The notes beneath the pieces were generated by a model. It saw only the letters and a program-made list of their open reading frames with translations, made no database searches and was not told the origin of the DNA. A DNA stretch of 41,909 bases from Acidobacteriota bacterium. GTDB taxonomy: Bacteria; Acidobacteriota; Terriglobia; Terriglobales; Acidobacteriaceae. This document shows, in pieces, positions 6,733-14,253 of this stretch. Position 1 is the stretch's first letter; the number at the start of each line of letters is the position of its first letter. The translations under genes were made by a program, and so were the position numbers. The DNA lies in contig JAJXWS010000023.1 of assembly GCA_021781495.1 (NCBI GenBank), positions 1 through 41,909 of the forward strand, in the 5' to 3' direction.

Positions 6733-8045
6733 TGAATACGCATGTGAGCTCAGACTTCACGCCGGATGCGGTCATCATCGGCGGCGGCATTGCGGGCCTG
6801 CAGTCAGCGCTGGATCTTGCCGACCAGGATTTGCAGGTGCTGCTTGTGGAGCGCCAGTCCAGCATCGGCGGCCATATGATCGCGCTCAGCAAGGTCTATC
6901 CCACGCTGGACTGCGCCAGCTGCATTACAACGCCGAAGATGTCCGCCGCGGCGCATCACCCCAACATCACCATCCTCACGAATACTGAGGTGGAGGGGCT
7001 GGATACAAGAGACGGCGTGCATCACGTGCGCCTTCTGCAAAAACCCACCTACGTAAATTTTGACAAGTGCATCGGCTGCCGACTGTGCGAGTACGCCTGC
7101 GACACGGAGTACCCGGATCCCTTTGAAGAAGGGCTCGGCGCGGTCCGTGCCATTGCCGTGCCGTTTACAAACGCCATTCCGCAAAAGGCAGTGCTGAATG
7201 CCGAAGCCTGCGGCACCTGCGGCACCTGCGCGCGCGTCTGTCCCACTGAGGCAATTGAGTACGATCAGCAGCCGCGCAGGCTCACGGTTCGCACCGATGC
7301 AGTGGTTGTTGCCTCCGGCTTCAACCTGAACGCCGTAACGGTGAAGCCGCAGTACAACGCGCACCGGAGCCACAACATCATCTCCCCGCTCATGCTGGAG
7401 CGGCTGCTGGCGCCGCACGGACCGTATGGCCGCGTGTTGCGTCCGTCGGATGGAAAGATGCCGTCGTCGATTGCGTTTGTGCAGTGCGCCGGCTCGCGCG
7501 ATGAGTCCATCGGCGTCTCGTATTGCTCGCGCGTCTGCTGCATGTATGCCATCAAGCAGGCCATGCTGCTGTCCGGCGCGCTGCCCCTGGCCGACATCAC
7601 CCTCTACTACATGGACATTCGCGCCTTCGGCAAAGGCTACGAGCAGTTCTTCCAGAACGCAAAGGCGATGGGCATCAACTTTGTGCGCGGCAAGGTGGCG
7701 CGCATTGATCCGGTAGAGGACGGCGATCTCTCGCTGCATGTGGAGACGACCGAAGATGCGGAAGATCCGCTGCAGGAGCGTCGCCACGACATGGTGGTGC
7801 TGGCGCAGGGCATGATTCCGGGCTGGCAGCCGGCGGACTCCACGCCGGTGGCCTGTGCCAGCGACGGCTTTGTGGCCACGCCCGCACTCACTGCGCCTAC
7901 CGCCACCACAGCGCCAGGCATCTTTGTCGCGGGAACAGCGGCCGGCCCCAAGGATATTGTGGACACCATTGCCGAGGCGGGCGCAGCGGCCATGCAGGTC
8001 AGCCAGTACCTGTACCAGAAGCGGTCCTCGGTCCTCGTAGCATAA
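6732..8045 (+). CDS. HdrA/QmoA-like FAD and iron-sulfur oxidoreductase
   Basis: The protein has 437 residues. An FAD Rossmann motif (AVIIGGGIAGLQ) opens it, followed by PTLDCASCITTPKM, a segment typical of QmoA/HdrA. Two ferredoxin motifs, CIGCRLCEYAC and CGTCGTCARVC, each suit a [4Fe-4S] cluster. A conserved SYCSRVCCMYAIKQA segment follows, and a second nucleotide-fold stretch ends with GIFVAGTAAGPKDI. QmoA and HdrA bind FAD and route electrons between iron-sulfur partners. The short form without the HdrA N-terminal domain is closer to QmoA. It starts at an ATG overlapping the upstream stop, behind GGAGG. In sulfate reducers Qmo serves APS reductase, but aprAB is absent here, so the partner is more likely the TusA/DsrE2 pair. 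Confidence 0.85.
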   Translation: MNTHVSSDFTPDAVIIGGGIAGLQSALDLADQDLQVLLVERQSSIGGHMIALSKVYPTLDCASCITTPKMSAAAHHPNITILTNTEVEGLDTRDGVHHVRLLQKPTYVNFDKCIGCRLCEYACDTEYPDPFEEGLGAVRAIAVPFTNAIPQKAVLNAEACGTCGTCARVCPTEAIEYDQQPRRLTVRTDAVVVASGFNLNAVTVKPQYNAHRSHNIISPLMLERLLAPHGPYGRVLRPSDGKMPSSIAFVQCAGSRDESIGVSYCSRVCCMYAIKQAMLLSGALPLADITLYYMDIRAFGKGYEQFFQNAKAMGINFVRGKVARIDPVEDGDLSLHVETTEDAEDPLQERRHDMVVLAQGMIPGWQPADSTPVACASDGFVATPALTAPTATTAPGIFVAGTAAGPKDIVDTIAEAGAAAMQVSQYLYQKRSSVLVA

Positions 8046-8069
8046 GGGCCGCGGCAGCGAACAAGTGTC

Positions 8070-10043
8070 ATGAAGGATGCCATGAGGAACAACGATAGAT
8101 TCGGGGAGCGCAGCCACATCGACGACGAACTGAGCGGCAGCGATGTGGAACGCGATGAGGAAGAACAGGTGTGGCTGCCAACGGGGCAGTCTGCGGATCC
8201 GGCACAGTCTCTGCGCATCGGCGTCTATATCTGCCGCTGCGGGGGGAATATCTCCGACGTAGTGGATGTGGAGCGCGTAGCAGATACGGTGCGGCTGATT
8301 CCCGGTGTAACCACCGCCAAGGTTCACACCTTTGTGTGCTCTGATCCGGGGCAGCACATGATCAGCAACGACATCCTGGAAGAGAATCTTGACCGCGTCG
8401 TGGTAGCCTCCTGCACGCCGTTTCTCCACGAGCAGACATTTCGCGGAGCCGTTGCGCGCAGCGGCATGAATCCCTATCTCTACGAGCACGTCAATATTCG
8501 CGAGCAGGCGTCGTGGGCACACAAGCACGATCCCGAGGGCGCAACCGCCAAGGCGATCCGCATGATTGCCGGCGCCGTGGGCAAGTTGCGCTACGCACAG
8601 CCGCTGGAGCAGATCAAGCTGCCGAATCATCGCCGTGCGCTGGTGATCGGCGGCGGAATCGCCGGGATGAAAGCTGCCACCGATCTTGCCGCGCGGGGCA
8701 TCAAGGTGCTGCTGGTTGAGACGGAGCAGAAACTTGGCGGGCGGCTGAACTACCTGGGGCGCGTGTACCCCAGTGAGAGCGCCGCCGCAGAGCTGGTGAC
8801 GGAGCTTGCGCAACGCGTTCAGCAGGACCCGAACATTGAGGTGCTGCTGGGCTGGAAGATCACTGCGGTGAGCGGCTTCATTGGCAACTTCAAAGTGATG
8901 GCAGAGCCCGTGGACGCTTCAACAAGTTCGCTGCCCGGCGTGCATGCCACGGTTGGCGCCATCATCATGGCCACGGGCTTTCGGCCCTACGTGCCGCGCG
9001 ACGGCGAATTCCTGTATCGCAGCGAGCCTTGCGTTGTCACTCTGCCGGAGTTCGTCCAACTGATGCGGAACGTGAGTCCGGATGCGAAGACACTCGCATA
9101 CAAGCAGCAGAAGATTCGCAACATTGGATTCCTGCACTGCGTGGGTAGCCGGCAGCTGGATGGCGTGCATGAGCCGGGCCCGGACGGACGACTGAACACC
9201 TATTGCTCGCGTACCTGCTGCACAGCCATCCTGCAGCAGGCGCTGGCCGTGCGCAAGCGCTTTCCGCAGATCGGCGTCTTTGACTTCCACCAGGACATCC
9301 GCACCTACGGGCGTGGCCAGGAAAATTACTACACCGACGCATCCAGGGCGGGCGTCGTCTTCTTCCGCTACAACGGCGAGGAGCCTCCAACGGTGCAGGT
9401 TACACCCTCCAGTCGCGCAAAGAACGGCGCGCTCTCCGTCGTTGTCAAGGATGCGTTGACCTGGGGACGGGAACTGGAAGTCGACGTGGACATGGTTGTG
9501 CTGGGAACGGGAATGATGCCCGGCCAGATTGAAGACCTGATCGAGCAGATGAAGCTGGCTACCGGCGACGACGGCTTCCTGCAGGAGGTGCACCCGAAGC
9601 TGCGCCCCGTTGAGGTTGCCGTGAATGGCGTGCTGCTGGCGGGCACAGCGCAGGGGCCCATGAACATCTCCGAGACACTGGCGGCGGCTGGCGCTGCGGC
9701 CGTGAAAGCAGCGGCCATGTTTGCCCGCGAGGATGTCGAGCTGAATCCGTACGTGGCAGAAGTGGATCAGTCGCTCTGCTGCGGAGAGGCAGAGTGCGTT
9801 ACGCAGTGCGCGTATGAAGGCGCGCTGAAGATGGTGGAGATGGAGGTGGACGGTGAGCTTGTTCAGCGCGCGCAGGTGAATGCCGGCCTCTGCGTTGGCT
9901 GCGGCGCATGCGTGGCCGTCTGTCCGCATCGTGCGATTGATTTGAACGGATGGCGACTCGATCAGTTTGAAGCCATGGTTGAAGGCATCGCGGCTGACAT
10001 ACCCGGAAGAAGCTGCGAGTCGGAACTGGTCACCATCCACTAA
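8070..10043 (+). CDS. Full-length HdrA-like FAD/iron-sulfur protein (QmoB-like position)
   Basis: The protein has 657 residues. The N-terminal HdrA domain is present (IGVYICRCGGNISD, CSDPGQ, SCTPFLHEQTFR). A thioredoxin-reductase-like FAD core follows (ALVIGGGIAGMKAA, LVETEQKLGGR), with the TYCSRTCCTAI segment. Two C-terminal ferredoxin motifs end it. The second, CVGCGACVAVCP, is normal. The first reads CCGEAECVTQC, so the second Cys of the usual CxxCxxCxxxC is a Glu and an extra Cys sits next to the first. The start is uncertain: the first ~40 residues are acidic and not conserved in appearance, and IGVYICRCGG begins the domain. It should pair with the QmoA-like subunit; the MvhD domain fused in QmoB is a separate gene here. 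Confidence 0.83.
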   Translation: MKDAMRNNDRFGERSHIDDELSGSDVERDEEEQVWLPTGQSADPAQSLRIGVYICRCGGNISDVVDVERVADTVRLIPGVTTAKVHTFVCSDPGQHMISNDILEENLDRVVVASCTPFLHEQTFRGAVARSGMNPYLYEHVNIREQASWAHKHDPEGATAKAIRMIAGAVGKLRYAQPLEQIKLPNHRRALVIGGGIAGMKAATDLAARGIKVLLVETEQKLGGRLNYLGRVYPSESAAAELVTELAQRVQQDPNIEVLLGWKITAVSGFIGNFKVMAEPVDASTSSLPGVHATVGAIIMATGFRPYVPRDGEFLYRSEPCVVTLPEFVQLMRNVSPDAKTLAYKQQKIRNIGFLHCVGSRQLDGVHEPGPDGRLNTYCSRTCCTAILQQALAVRKRFPQIGVFDFHQDIRTYGRGQENYYTDASRAGVVFFRYNGEEPPTVQVTPSSRAKNGALSVVVKDALTWGRELEVDVDMVVLGTGMMPGQIEDLIEQMKLATGDDGFLQEVHPKLRPVEVAVNGVLLAGTAQGPMNISETLAAAGAAAVKAAAMFAREDVELNPYVAEVDQSLCCGEAECVTQCAYEGALKMVEMEVDGELVQRAQVNAGLCVGCGACVAVCPHRAIDLNGWRLDQFEAMVEGIAADIPGRSCESELVTIH

Positions 10044-10076
10044 ACGCGCCGGGCAGAACCGGAGAGGAAGCACACC

Positions 10077-10394
10077 ATGGCAATGAGAACACTCAGCCCC
10101 GAACAGAAGCAGGCGCTGGCAGCGCTTCGCGTATCCATCGGCGGCGTCAGCGAGCAAAAGCGGCAGACACAGAAGCGTCTGATTGCAGCGCGCAAGGCCA
10201 TCCACAAATTTCTGCAGGCACAGCCGGCTACTGTTCCGCAAATCGCCACTGCGCTCCAGATGCCCACCGATGAAGCGCTCTGGCATGTCACCGGCATGCG
10301 CAAATACGGCAAAGTGGCAGAGGCGGGCGAAGACGGAGATTACCCGCTCTACGCACTCGTTGCGCTGGAAGAGAAATCAGCGGCCGCTCACTAG
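10077..10394 (+). CDS. Small winged-helix-like protein inside the hdr operon
   Basis: The protein has 105 residues. The N-terminal half is a basic helix (SEQKRQTQKRLIAARKAI). It is followed by a compact HTH-like part, AQPATVPQIATALQMPTDEALWHVTGMRKYGKV, ending in a wing-like YPLYALV. This resembles the small helix-turn-helix domains that read DNA, but no cofactor site is seen and the position between two structural subunit genes is unusual for a regulator. It may instead be a docking or assembly protein that reuses the fold. It begins with ATG at 10077 (GGAGAGGAAG upstream; 10083 is an alternative start) and lies 33 nt after the HdrA-like gene and 19 nt before the HdrC-like gene. I do not know a named family. 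Confidence 0.7.
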   Translation: MAMRTLSPEQKQALAALRVSIGGVSEQKRQTQKRLIAARKAIHKFLQAQPATVPQIATALQMPTDEALWHVTGMRKYGKVAEAGEDGDYPLYALVALEEKSAAAH

Positions 10395-10413
10395 CGCCGG
10401 GAGAGAGAACACG

Positions 10414-11592
10414 ATGGCACGCGTAGTCAACACATCCCTTCTACAGAAGATCAAGAAGCATGGAGCAGGCAGCAGCCTTGACGTGAGCGCTTGCTTCCAG
10501 TGCGGCAACTGCACGGCCGTGTGCCCGCTCGCGGAAGACTCCGGCGGTTTTCCGCGCCGCATGATTCGCATGGCGCAGGTTGACATGGAGCAGGAACTGC
10601 TGGCCAGCGAAGAACTGTGGCGCTGCTATGCCTGCGGCGAATGCACGCAGACATGCCCGCGCCAGGCCGATCCTGCGGCGTTTATGGCTGCCGCGCGCAG
10701 CTACGCCATCTCGCGTTACGACTTCACCGGGCTGGCTGCGCTGGCCAATCGCTCGATTGTCGGCAATCTGCTTGTCTTTGCAATGTTCTCCGCGGTCTTC
10801 TCCGCGCTGCTGCTCAGCAGGATGCACACCGGTGGGCCGGATCTGCCGCTCTTCCACTTTCTGCCCGGCGAGTGGATTCACAGCATCGGCGTGGCGCTGT
10901 TTGCCGTGGTCGGCCTCAGCGCCTTCTTCGGCGTCGCATCCATGACATGGCGCTTCTGGCAGCAGCGCCGCAGCGAGGGCGTTGCGCTCAACCTTGGCGC
11001 GCTGCCTGCGGCCATATACTCTGCGGCTGCGGATGCGCTGCTCCATCGCCGCTTCCAGCAGTGCGCTGCGGAGAGCGGCGCCGATGCGCGTGCGGCTCAG
11101 CCGTGGTACCAGCAGCCATGGCTCATTCACGCATCGGTCATGGGTGGATTTCTGGCCATGCTGGTGGCCACCACGCTGGACTTTCTGTTCAAGCCCATCG
11201 GCTCTGTGGTTCCGCCCTGGTATCCCACGCGCATTCTGGGCGCGGCCGGCGGCCTTGTCTGCTTGTATGGACTGACGTTCGTGCTGCTGCGCCGCAAGCA
11301 GGGCAAGGAGCACCCCTACCAGCGGAGCAGCTTTGCCGACTGGTTCTTCCCGGTCCTGCTCACGGTGACCGTGCTAACCGGCCTGTTCTGCGAGGTGGTT
11401 GTCTATCTGCCCTCGCCCACAGCGCTTGGCCACATCGTCTTCTTTGCGCATGTGGTGCTGGCCATGGACCTGGTGGCTCTGTTGCCGCTCACCAAGTTTG
11501 CGCACGTGCTCTATCGCACGCTGGCGCTCGCGTTGTTTGCGTGGCGCCACGCGCCTGCCAAAGTGGCCGCTTCAGTCCACGCTGAAGCATAG
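10414..11592 (+). CDS. HdrC/HdrE fusion (QmoC-like) membrane iron-sulfur cytochrome b subunit
   Basis: The protein has 392 residues. The N-terminal ~110 residues form an HdrC-type domain with two [4Fe-4S] motifs, CFQCGNCTAVCP and CYACGECTQTCP. After that come about six membrane helices of the NarI/HdrE/DsrM type. Several His residues in the helices (WLIHASVMGG, LGHIVFFAHVVLA, KFAHVLYR) are good haem b ligands. This architecture is that of QmoC, the subunit that exchanges electrons with membrane quinone. It therefore anchors the complex and makes the operon a quinone-linked system. GGGAGAGAG lies close before the ATG at 10414. No HdrB, the CCG-domain subunit that reduces heterodisulfide in methanogens, is encoded next to it. 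Confidence 0.85.
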   Translation: MARVVNTSLLQKIKKHGAGSSLDVSACFQCGNCTAVCPLAEDSGGFPRRMIRMAQVDMEQELLASEELWRCYACGECTQTCPRQADPAAFMAAARSYAISRYDFTGLAALANRSIVGNLLVFAMFSAVFSALLLSRMHTGGPDLPLFHFLPGEWIHSIGVALFAVVGLSAFFGVASMTWRFWQQRRSEGVALNLGALPAAIYSAAADALLHRRFQQCAAESGADARAAQPWYQQPWLIHASVMGGFLAMLVATTLDFLFKPIGSVVPPWYPTRILGAAGGLVCLYGLTFVLLRRKQGKEHPYQRSSFADWFFPVLLTVTVLTGLFCEVVVYLPSPTALGHIVFFAHVVLAMDLVALLPLTKFAHVLYRTLALALFAWRHAPAKVAASVHAEA

Positions 11593-11628
11593 TCAGGACG
11601 CCTCCTGCCTGGAAAGGAAATGCAATTC

Positions 11629-12189
11629 ATGATGACCGCATCGACGGAACTCGAACTTGAAAGCACAATTCAACAGCTTGCGGAGCGCGTCGACGCACTG
11701 GAGAAATCCGCAGGCAATAACCGGCTCGCGATCGGCGTGATGAGCGGCAACCTGGACACGACGATTGCCGCGTTCATCATCGCCATGGGAGCGGTCGCGT
11801 ATGACATCGAGGTGGATATGTTCTTCACCTTCTGGGCCACCGCGGCCCTGCGCGATCCCGGAAAGTCTGTGCGCAAGAAGATCATGGACAAGGTCTTCGG
11901 CTGGATGCTACCGGGCAGCTCGCAGGCATTGCCGCTCTCCAAGATGCAGATGGCGGGCTTTGGACCGAAGATGATCCGCTCCGTGATGAAGGCCCACGGC
12001 GTCAAGTCCCTCGAACAGCTCATGCAGGAGGCTGCGGAGTTCGGCGTGCGCATCCACGTGTGCGAAATGTCGCTGGGTGTGATGGGACTCAAGGAGGAGG
12101 AGATGATCGACTATCCCGGCATTGACTATGTCGGCGTCGGATCGTTTATCCAGATGATCAGCGAATCCAAACAGGTGATCTTCCTGTAG
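11629..12189 (+). CDS. DsrE2-like sulfur-transfer protein
   Basis: The protein has 186 residues. An N-terminal coiled segment (ELESTIQQLAERVDALEK) precedes a DsrE/DsrF-like domain that begins LAIGVMSGNLDTTIAAFIIA. The likely active Cys is in VRIHVCEMSLGVMG, the usual DsrE2 position where persulfide is carried. DsrE2 proteins are typically membrane-associated partners of TusA in rhd-tusA-dsrE2 clusters of sulfur oxidisers; the hydrophobic stretches here agree but are short. I chose the ATG at 11629 because AGGAA is 9 nt upstream; the ATG at 11620 is too close to that site. It ends module A and converges on padR. Together with tusA it brackets the Hdr/Qmo-like genes, suggesting sulfur delivery to or from that complex. 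Confidence 0.87.
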   Translation: MMTASTELELESTIQQLAERVDALEKSAGNNRLAIGVMSGNLDTTIAAFIIAMGAVAYDIEVDMFFTFWATAALRDPGKSVRKKIMDKVFGWMLPGSSQALPLSKMQMAGFGPKMIRSVMKAHGVKSLEQLMQEAAEFGVRIHVCEMSLGVMGLKEEEMIDYPGIDYVGVGSFIQMISESKQVIFL

Positions 12190-12215
12190 TGCGGCGTGCG
12201 CGAAGGAGCAGGCGG

Positions 12216-12626
12216 CTATCGTGCGGGCTTGGCCTTGCCGGCTGCGGGCTTGCGCGCATCCCGCACAAAGCGGGACATCGACTTGGAAAGATGTTCAAGC
12301 ACGGCAGCCCACTCGTCCAGGTGCTCTTCGCCCTGCTTGGTGAGCCGATAGATGCGGCGCGCAGGACCGCGCCCCTCTGCCTCCCACTCGGATTTGACGT
12401 TGCCATTCATCTCCAGCCTGCGAAGGGTACGGTAGAGGACGCCCTTTTCAATTGTGGTATCCGTGAGCGCGTGCCCTTCCAGGTCCGCAGCGAGATCGTA
12501 GCCGTAGGACCTGCCCTTCATCTTCAGCAGCAGAAGGACCACCGGCTCCACGAAGCGATAGAGGTTGCCCATTCCGCAGGAACACGGATAATCCTTGCCA
12601 TGACGCGGGCAGAAACGCTTTCGCAT
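12216..12626 (-). CDS. PadR-family transcriptional regulator with Cys-rich N-terminus
   Basis: The protein has 136 residues. The winged-helix domain covers residues ~17-105: FVEPVVLLLLKMKGRSYGYDL, then the recognition region IEKGVLYRTLRRLEMNG and the wing EAEGRGPARRIYRLT, followed by a dimerisation helix (EHLDEWAAVLEHL). The N-terminus FCPRHGKDYPCSCG carries three Cys and a His that could bind metal or an Fe-S cluster, which is unusual for PadR. GGAGG lies 6 nt before the ATG at 12626. The gene is divergent from the nifX-like gene, and a palindrome on that gene's predicted start is a likely PadR site. The same palindrome repeats at module A promoter P1, so it may control both. The lysine/alanine-rich tail is not conserved in appearance. 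Confidence 0.88.
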   Translation of the reverse strand: MRKRFCPRHGKDYPCSCGMGNLYRFVEPVVLLLLKMKGRSYGYDLAADLEGHALTDTTIEKGVLYRTLRRLEMNGNVKSEWEAEGRGPARRIYRLTKQGEEHLDEWAAVLEHLSKSMSRFVRDARKPAAGKAKPAR

Positions 12627-12692
12627 TTGCATCCTCCGTGGCCGCAAGTCGGCCCGTACCAACGGCATAACACTACCACAATCCGTTGCTGG

Positions 12693-12705
12693 ATGTGAAC
12701 TGCAC
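12693..12705. promoter_or_regulatory. Weak copy of the GTGT-N5-RCAC operator upstream of padR
   Basis: ATGTGAACTGCAC matches GTGT-N5-RCAC except for the first base. It lies about 67 bp upstream of the padR start, where it could serve autoregulation. A single degenerate match in this much sequence could be chance. Confidence 0.3.
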
Positions 12706-12722
12706 CGAAGGAGCTACAACGA

Positions 12723-12769
12723 TTGCCGCAAGACATGCGTAATTTTATAGTTATAGGTGTTAGTTGCAC
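12723..12769 (+). promoter_or_regulatory. Promoter of the nifX-like gene with operator on the start site
   Basis: TTGCCG (12723-12728), a 17-nt spacer and TATAGT (12746-12751) form a good sigma-70 promoter with a start near 12758. The palindrome GTGTTAGTTGCAC (12757-12769) sits on that start and extends outward as ATA/TAT. It is the same GTGT-N5-RCAC operator found four times upstream of module A. The leader to the nifX-like ATG would be about 120 nt. Confidence 0.6.
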
Positions 12770-12878
12770 TTATTTCAACGAGCGATGCAGGCGCGCTCGG
12801 CGAGCAGGGGAACGGGTTTGAAGCATTGCCCGTCCTGCGCAACCTCACAACCATCCGCCGCAACGAAAGGATTCTGAC

Positions 12879-13217
12879 ATGCGTATTGCCATCCCTGTAA
12901 CCGGAGAGCGCCTGGAGCAGCATTTCGGGCACTGCGAAAAGTTCATCCTCACTGACGTCGATCCCGTCTCGCGCCGGGTCACGGCAACCACGGAGGTCCC
13001 GGCCCCCGAGCATCAGCCCGGCCTGTTGCCGCCGTGGCTCAAGGAGCGCGGCGTGACCCACGTGATCGCCGGCAACATGGGCGCACGCGCGCGCACGCTG
13101 CTGCAGGAGGCCGCGGTGGAAGTATTCGCCGGAGCGCCCGTGGAGCCCGCGTCCGCTCTGGTGCGCCAATATCTTGCGGGAACGCTGGTGGCCGGCGAAA
13201 ACACCTGCCACCACTAA
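12879..13217 (+). CDS. NifX/NifB-type dinitrogenase cofactor-domain protein
   Basis: The protein has 112 residues and forms one complete Fe-Mo cofactor-binding domain of the NifX/NafY/C-terminal NifB family: MRIAIPVTGERLEQHFGHCEKF at the start, LKERGVTHVIAGNMGARA in the middle, and LAGTLVAGENTCHH at the end. The HFGHCEKF segment and terminal Cys-His-His are likely metal ligands. Nitrogenase genes are not seen, and such stand-alone proteins are common in anaerobes without nitrogen fixation, where they are thought to handle metal or Fe-S clusters. AAGG lies about 9 nt before the ATG. Divergent padR, with its Cys-rich N-terminus, is a natural regulatory partner. A role in metallocluster supply to the neighbouring iron-sulfur complex is inference. 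Confidence 0.85.
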   Translation: MRIAIPVTGERLEQHFGHCEKFILTDVDPVSRRVTATTEVPAPEHQPGLLPPWLKERGVTHVIAGNMGARARTLLQEAAVEVFAGAPVEPASALVRQYLAGTLVAGENTCHH

Positions 13218-13416
13218 AGCAGCCGTTGCGAAGAGCGCCGGGGATGAGACTTGCAAACAAGGCGTCAGCCCTGCGGGCGGCAGAAAAACCTCTTTACTTC
13301 CTGCGGATTCGGCACCATAATCGCGGGGTCTCAGAACGCGCGTTTTCTTTCCCCAGTGTTCGCAGGTCCGGTCTCCCCCAGCGTGCGATTTTCGAGCCAG
13401 ATCAGGAGGGTGACCT

Positions 13417-14253
13417 ATGAATCTCAAAAGCCCCTTGCTGTTGGGCTTTGCGTTGGCGTTCGCCTGCGGCGGATTGGCCGCAGCGCAAGACAGTTCCCAA
13501 GGAAGTCCATCCGGGCCTCCCAAGGTCCTCGAGATCATGCGTGAGTTTGTGAAACCGGGCAAGCAGGGCGCGGTGCACGACAAGAGTGAGAGCGCCTTTG
13601 TGAAGGCCATGCGCGATGCCAAGGAGCCGACCCACTATACGGCCATGTGCTCGCTCTCCGGCAAGGCGCGCTGCCTCTATCTAGTCGGCTATTCCTCGTA
13701 TGAGGCGCTGCAGAAGGACAACGAAGCCATCGCCAAGAACAAGGAACTCTCCGCCAGCCTGGACGCGGCCTCAGAGTCGGACGGCCAACTGCTGGACGCC
13801 TATGACCAGTCGCTCTGGAGCTACAAGGAGGACCTGAGCTATCACGCTCCGGGCCCGAGGCCGCAGACGCGCTTCCTGGAGATCACCGAATTCCATGTCC
13901 GCATCGGCCATAACAAGGATTGGAGCGACCTGGTAAAGATGTACATCGCCGCGTGCGAAAAGGCTGGAACCAGCGCGCACTGGGCCATGTTCCACCTGGA
14001 TTATGGCGGTCCCGGCGGAGTGTATCTGATACTCAGCTCCGACAAGTCCATGGCCGAGATTGACAGCAGCGATGCTGAAAGCAAGAAGATCCGGGATGCC
14101 ATGGGCGAAGAGGGCATGAAGAGATTCCTCGAGCTGGAAACGGCCACGGTGGAGAGCGTGAACAGCCAGTTGTTTGCCGTCAACCCGCGCCAGAGCTACG
14201 TTTCAGACGAGTGGATCCAGACCGATCCGGAGTTCTGGAACCCTGCGCAGTAG
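13417..14253 (+). CDS. Secreted protein with two tandem dimeric alpha/beta-barrel-like domains
   Basis: The protein has 278 residues with an N-terminal signal peptide (LLLGFALAFACGGLAAAQ, cleaved around residue 24). The mature part contains two similar halves: VLEIMREFVKPGKQG at ~37 and FLEITEFHVRIGHNKD at ~151, each followed by a helix and a strand with a Tyr/Phe-rich end (YLVGYSSYEAL; VYLILSSDKSM). This is the pattern of a ferredoxin-like (ABM/NIPSNAP-type) barrel duplicated in one chain. The function is unknown. A strong AGGAGGG lies 6 nt before the ATG. It lies between the nifX-like gene and moeB but has its own 200-nt leader, so it need not belong to the same transcript. It would act in the periplasm. 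Confidence 0.7.
   Translation: MNLKSPLLLGFALAFACGGLAAAQDSSQGSPSGPPKVLEIMREFVKPGKQGAVHDKSESAFVKAMRDAKEPTHYTAMCSLSGKARCLYLVGYSSYEALQKDNEAIAKNKELSASLDAASESDGQLLDAYDQSLWSYKEDLSYHAPGPRPQTRFLEITEFHVRIGHNKDWSDLVKMYIAACEKAGTSAHWAMFHLDYGGPGGVYLILSSDKSMAEIDSSDAESKKIRDAMGEEGMKRFLELETATVESVNSQLFAVNPRQSYVSDEWIQTDPEFWNPAQ

Noticed and set aside
6804..8813. 669-codon minus-strand frame opposite the HdrA-like genes
   Set aside because: It is an antisense frame kept open by high GC. The plus-strand proteins carry complete FAD and iron-sulfur motifs.
5482..12189. Reading module A as a classical sHdr sulfur-oxidation operon or as Qmo with APS reductase
   Set aside because: hdrB, lipoate-binding protein genes and aprAB are absent here, and the MvhD and QmoC-like parts do not fit sHdr. 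It is described as Qmo/Hdr-like only.
12879..13217. Nitrogen fixation role for the NifX-like protein
   Set aside because: No other nif gene is in the window, and single-domain members occur widely outside nitrogen fixation.
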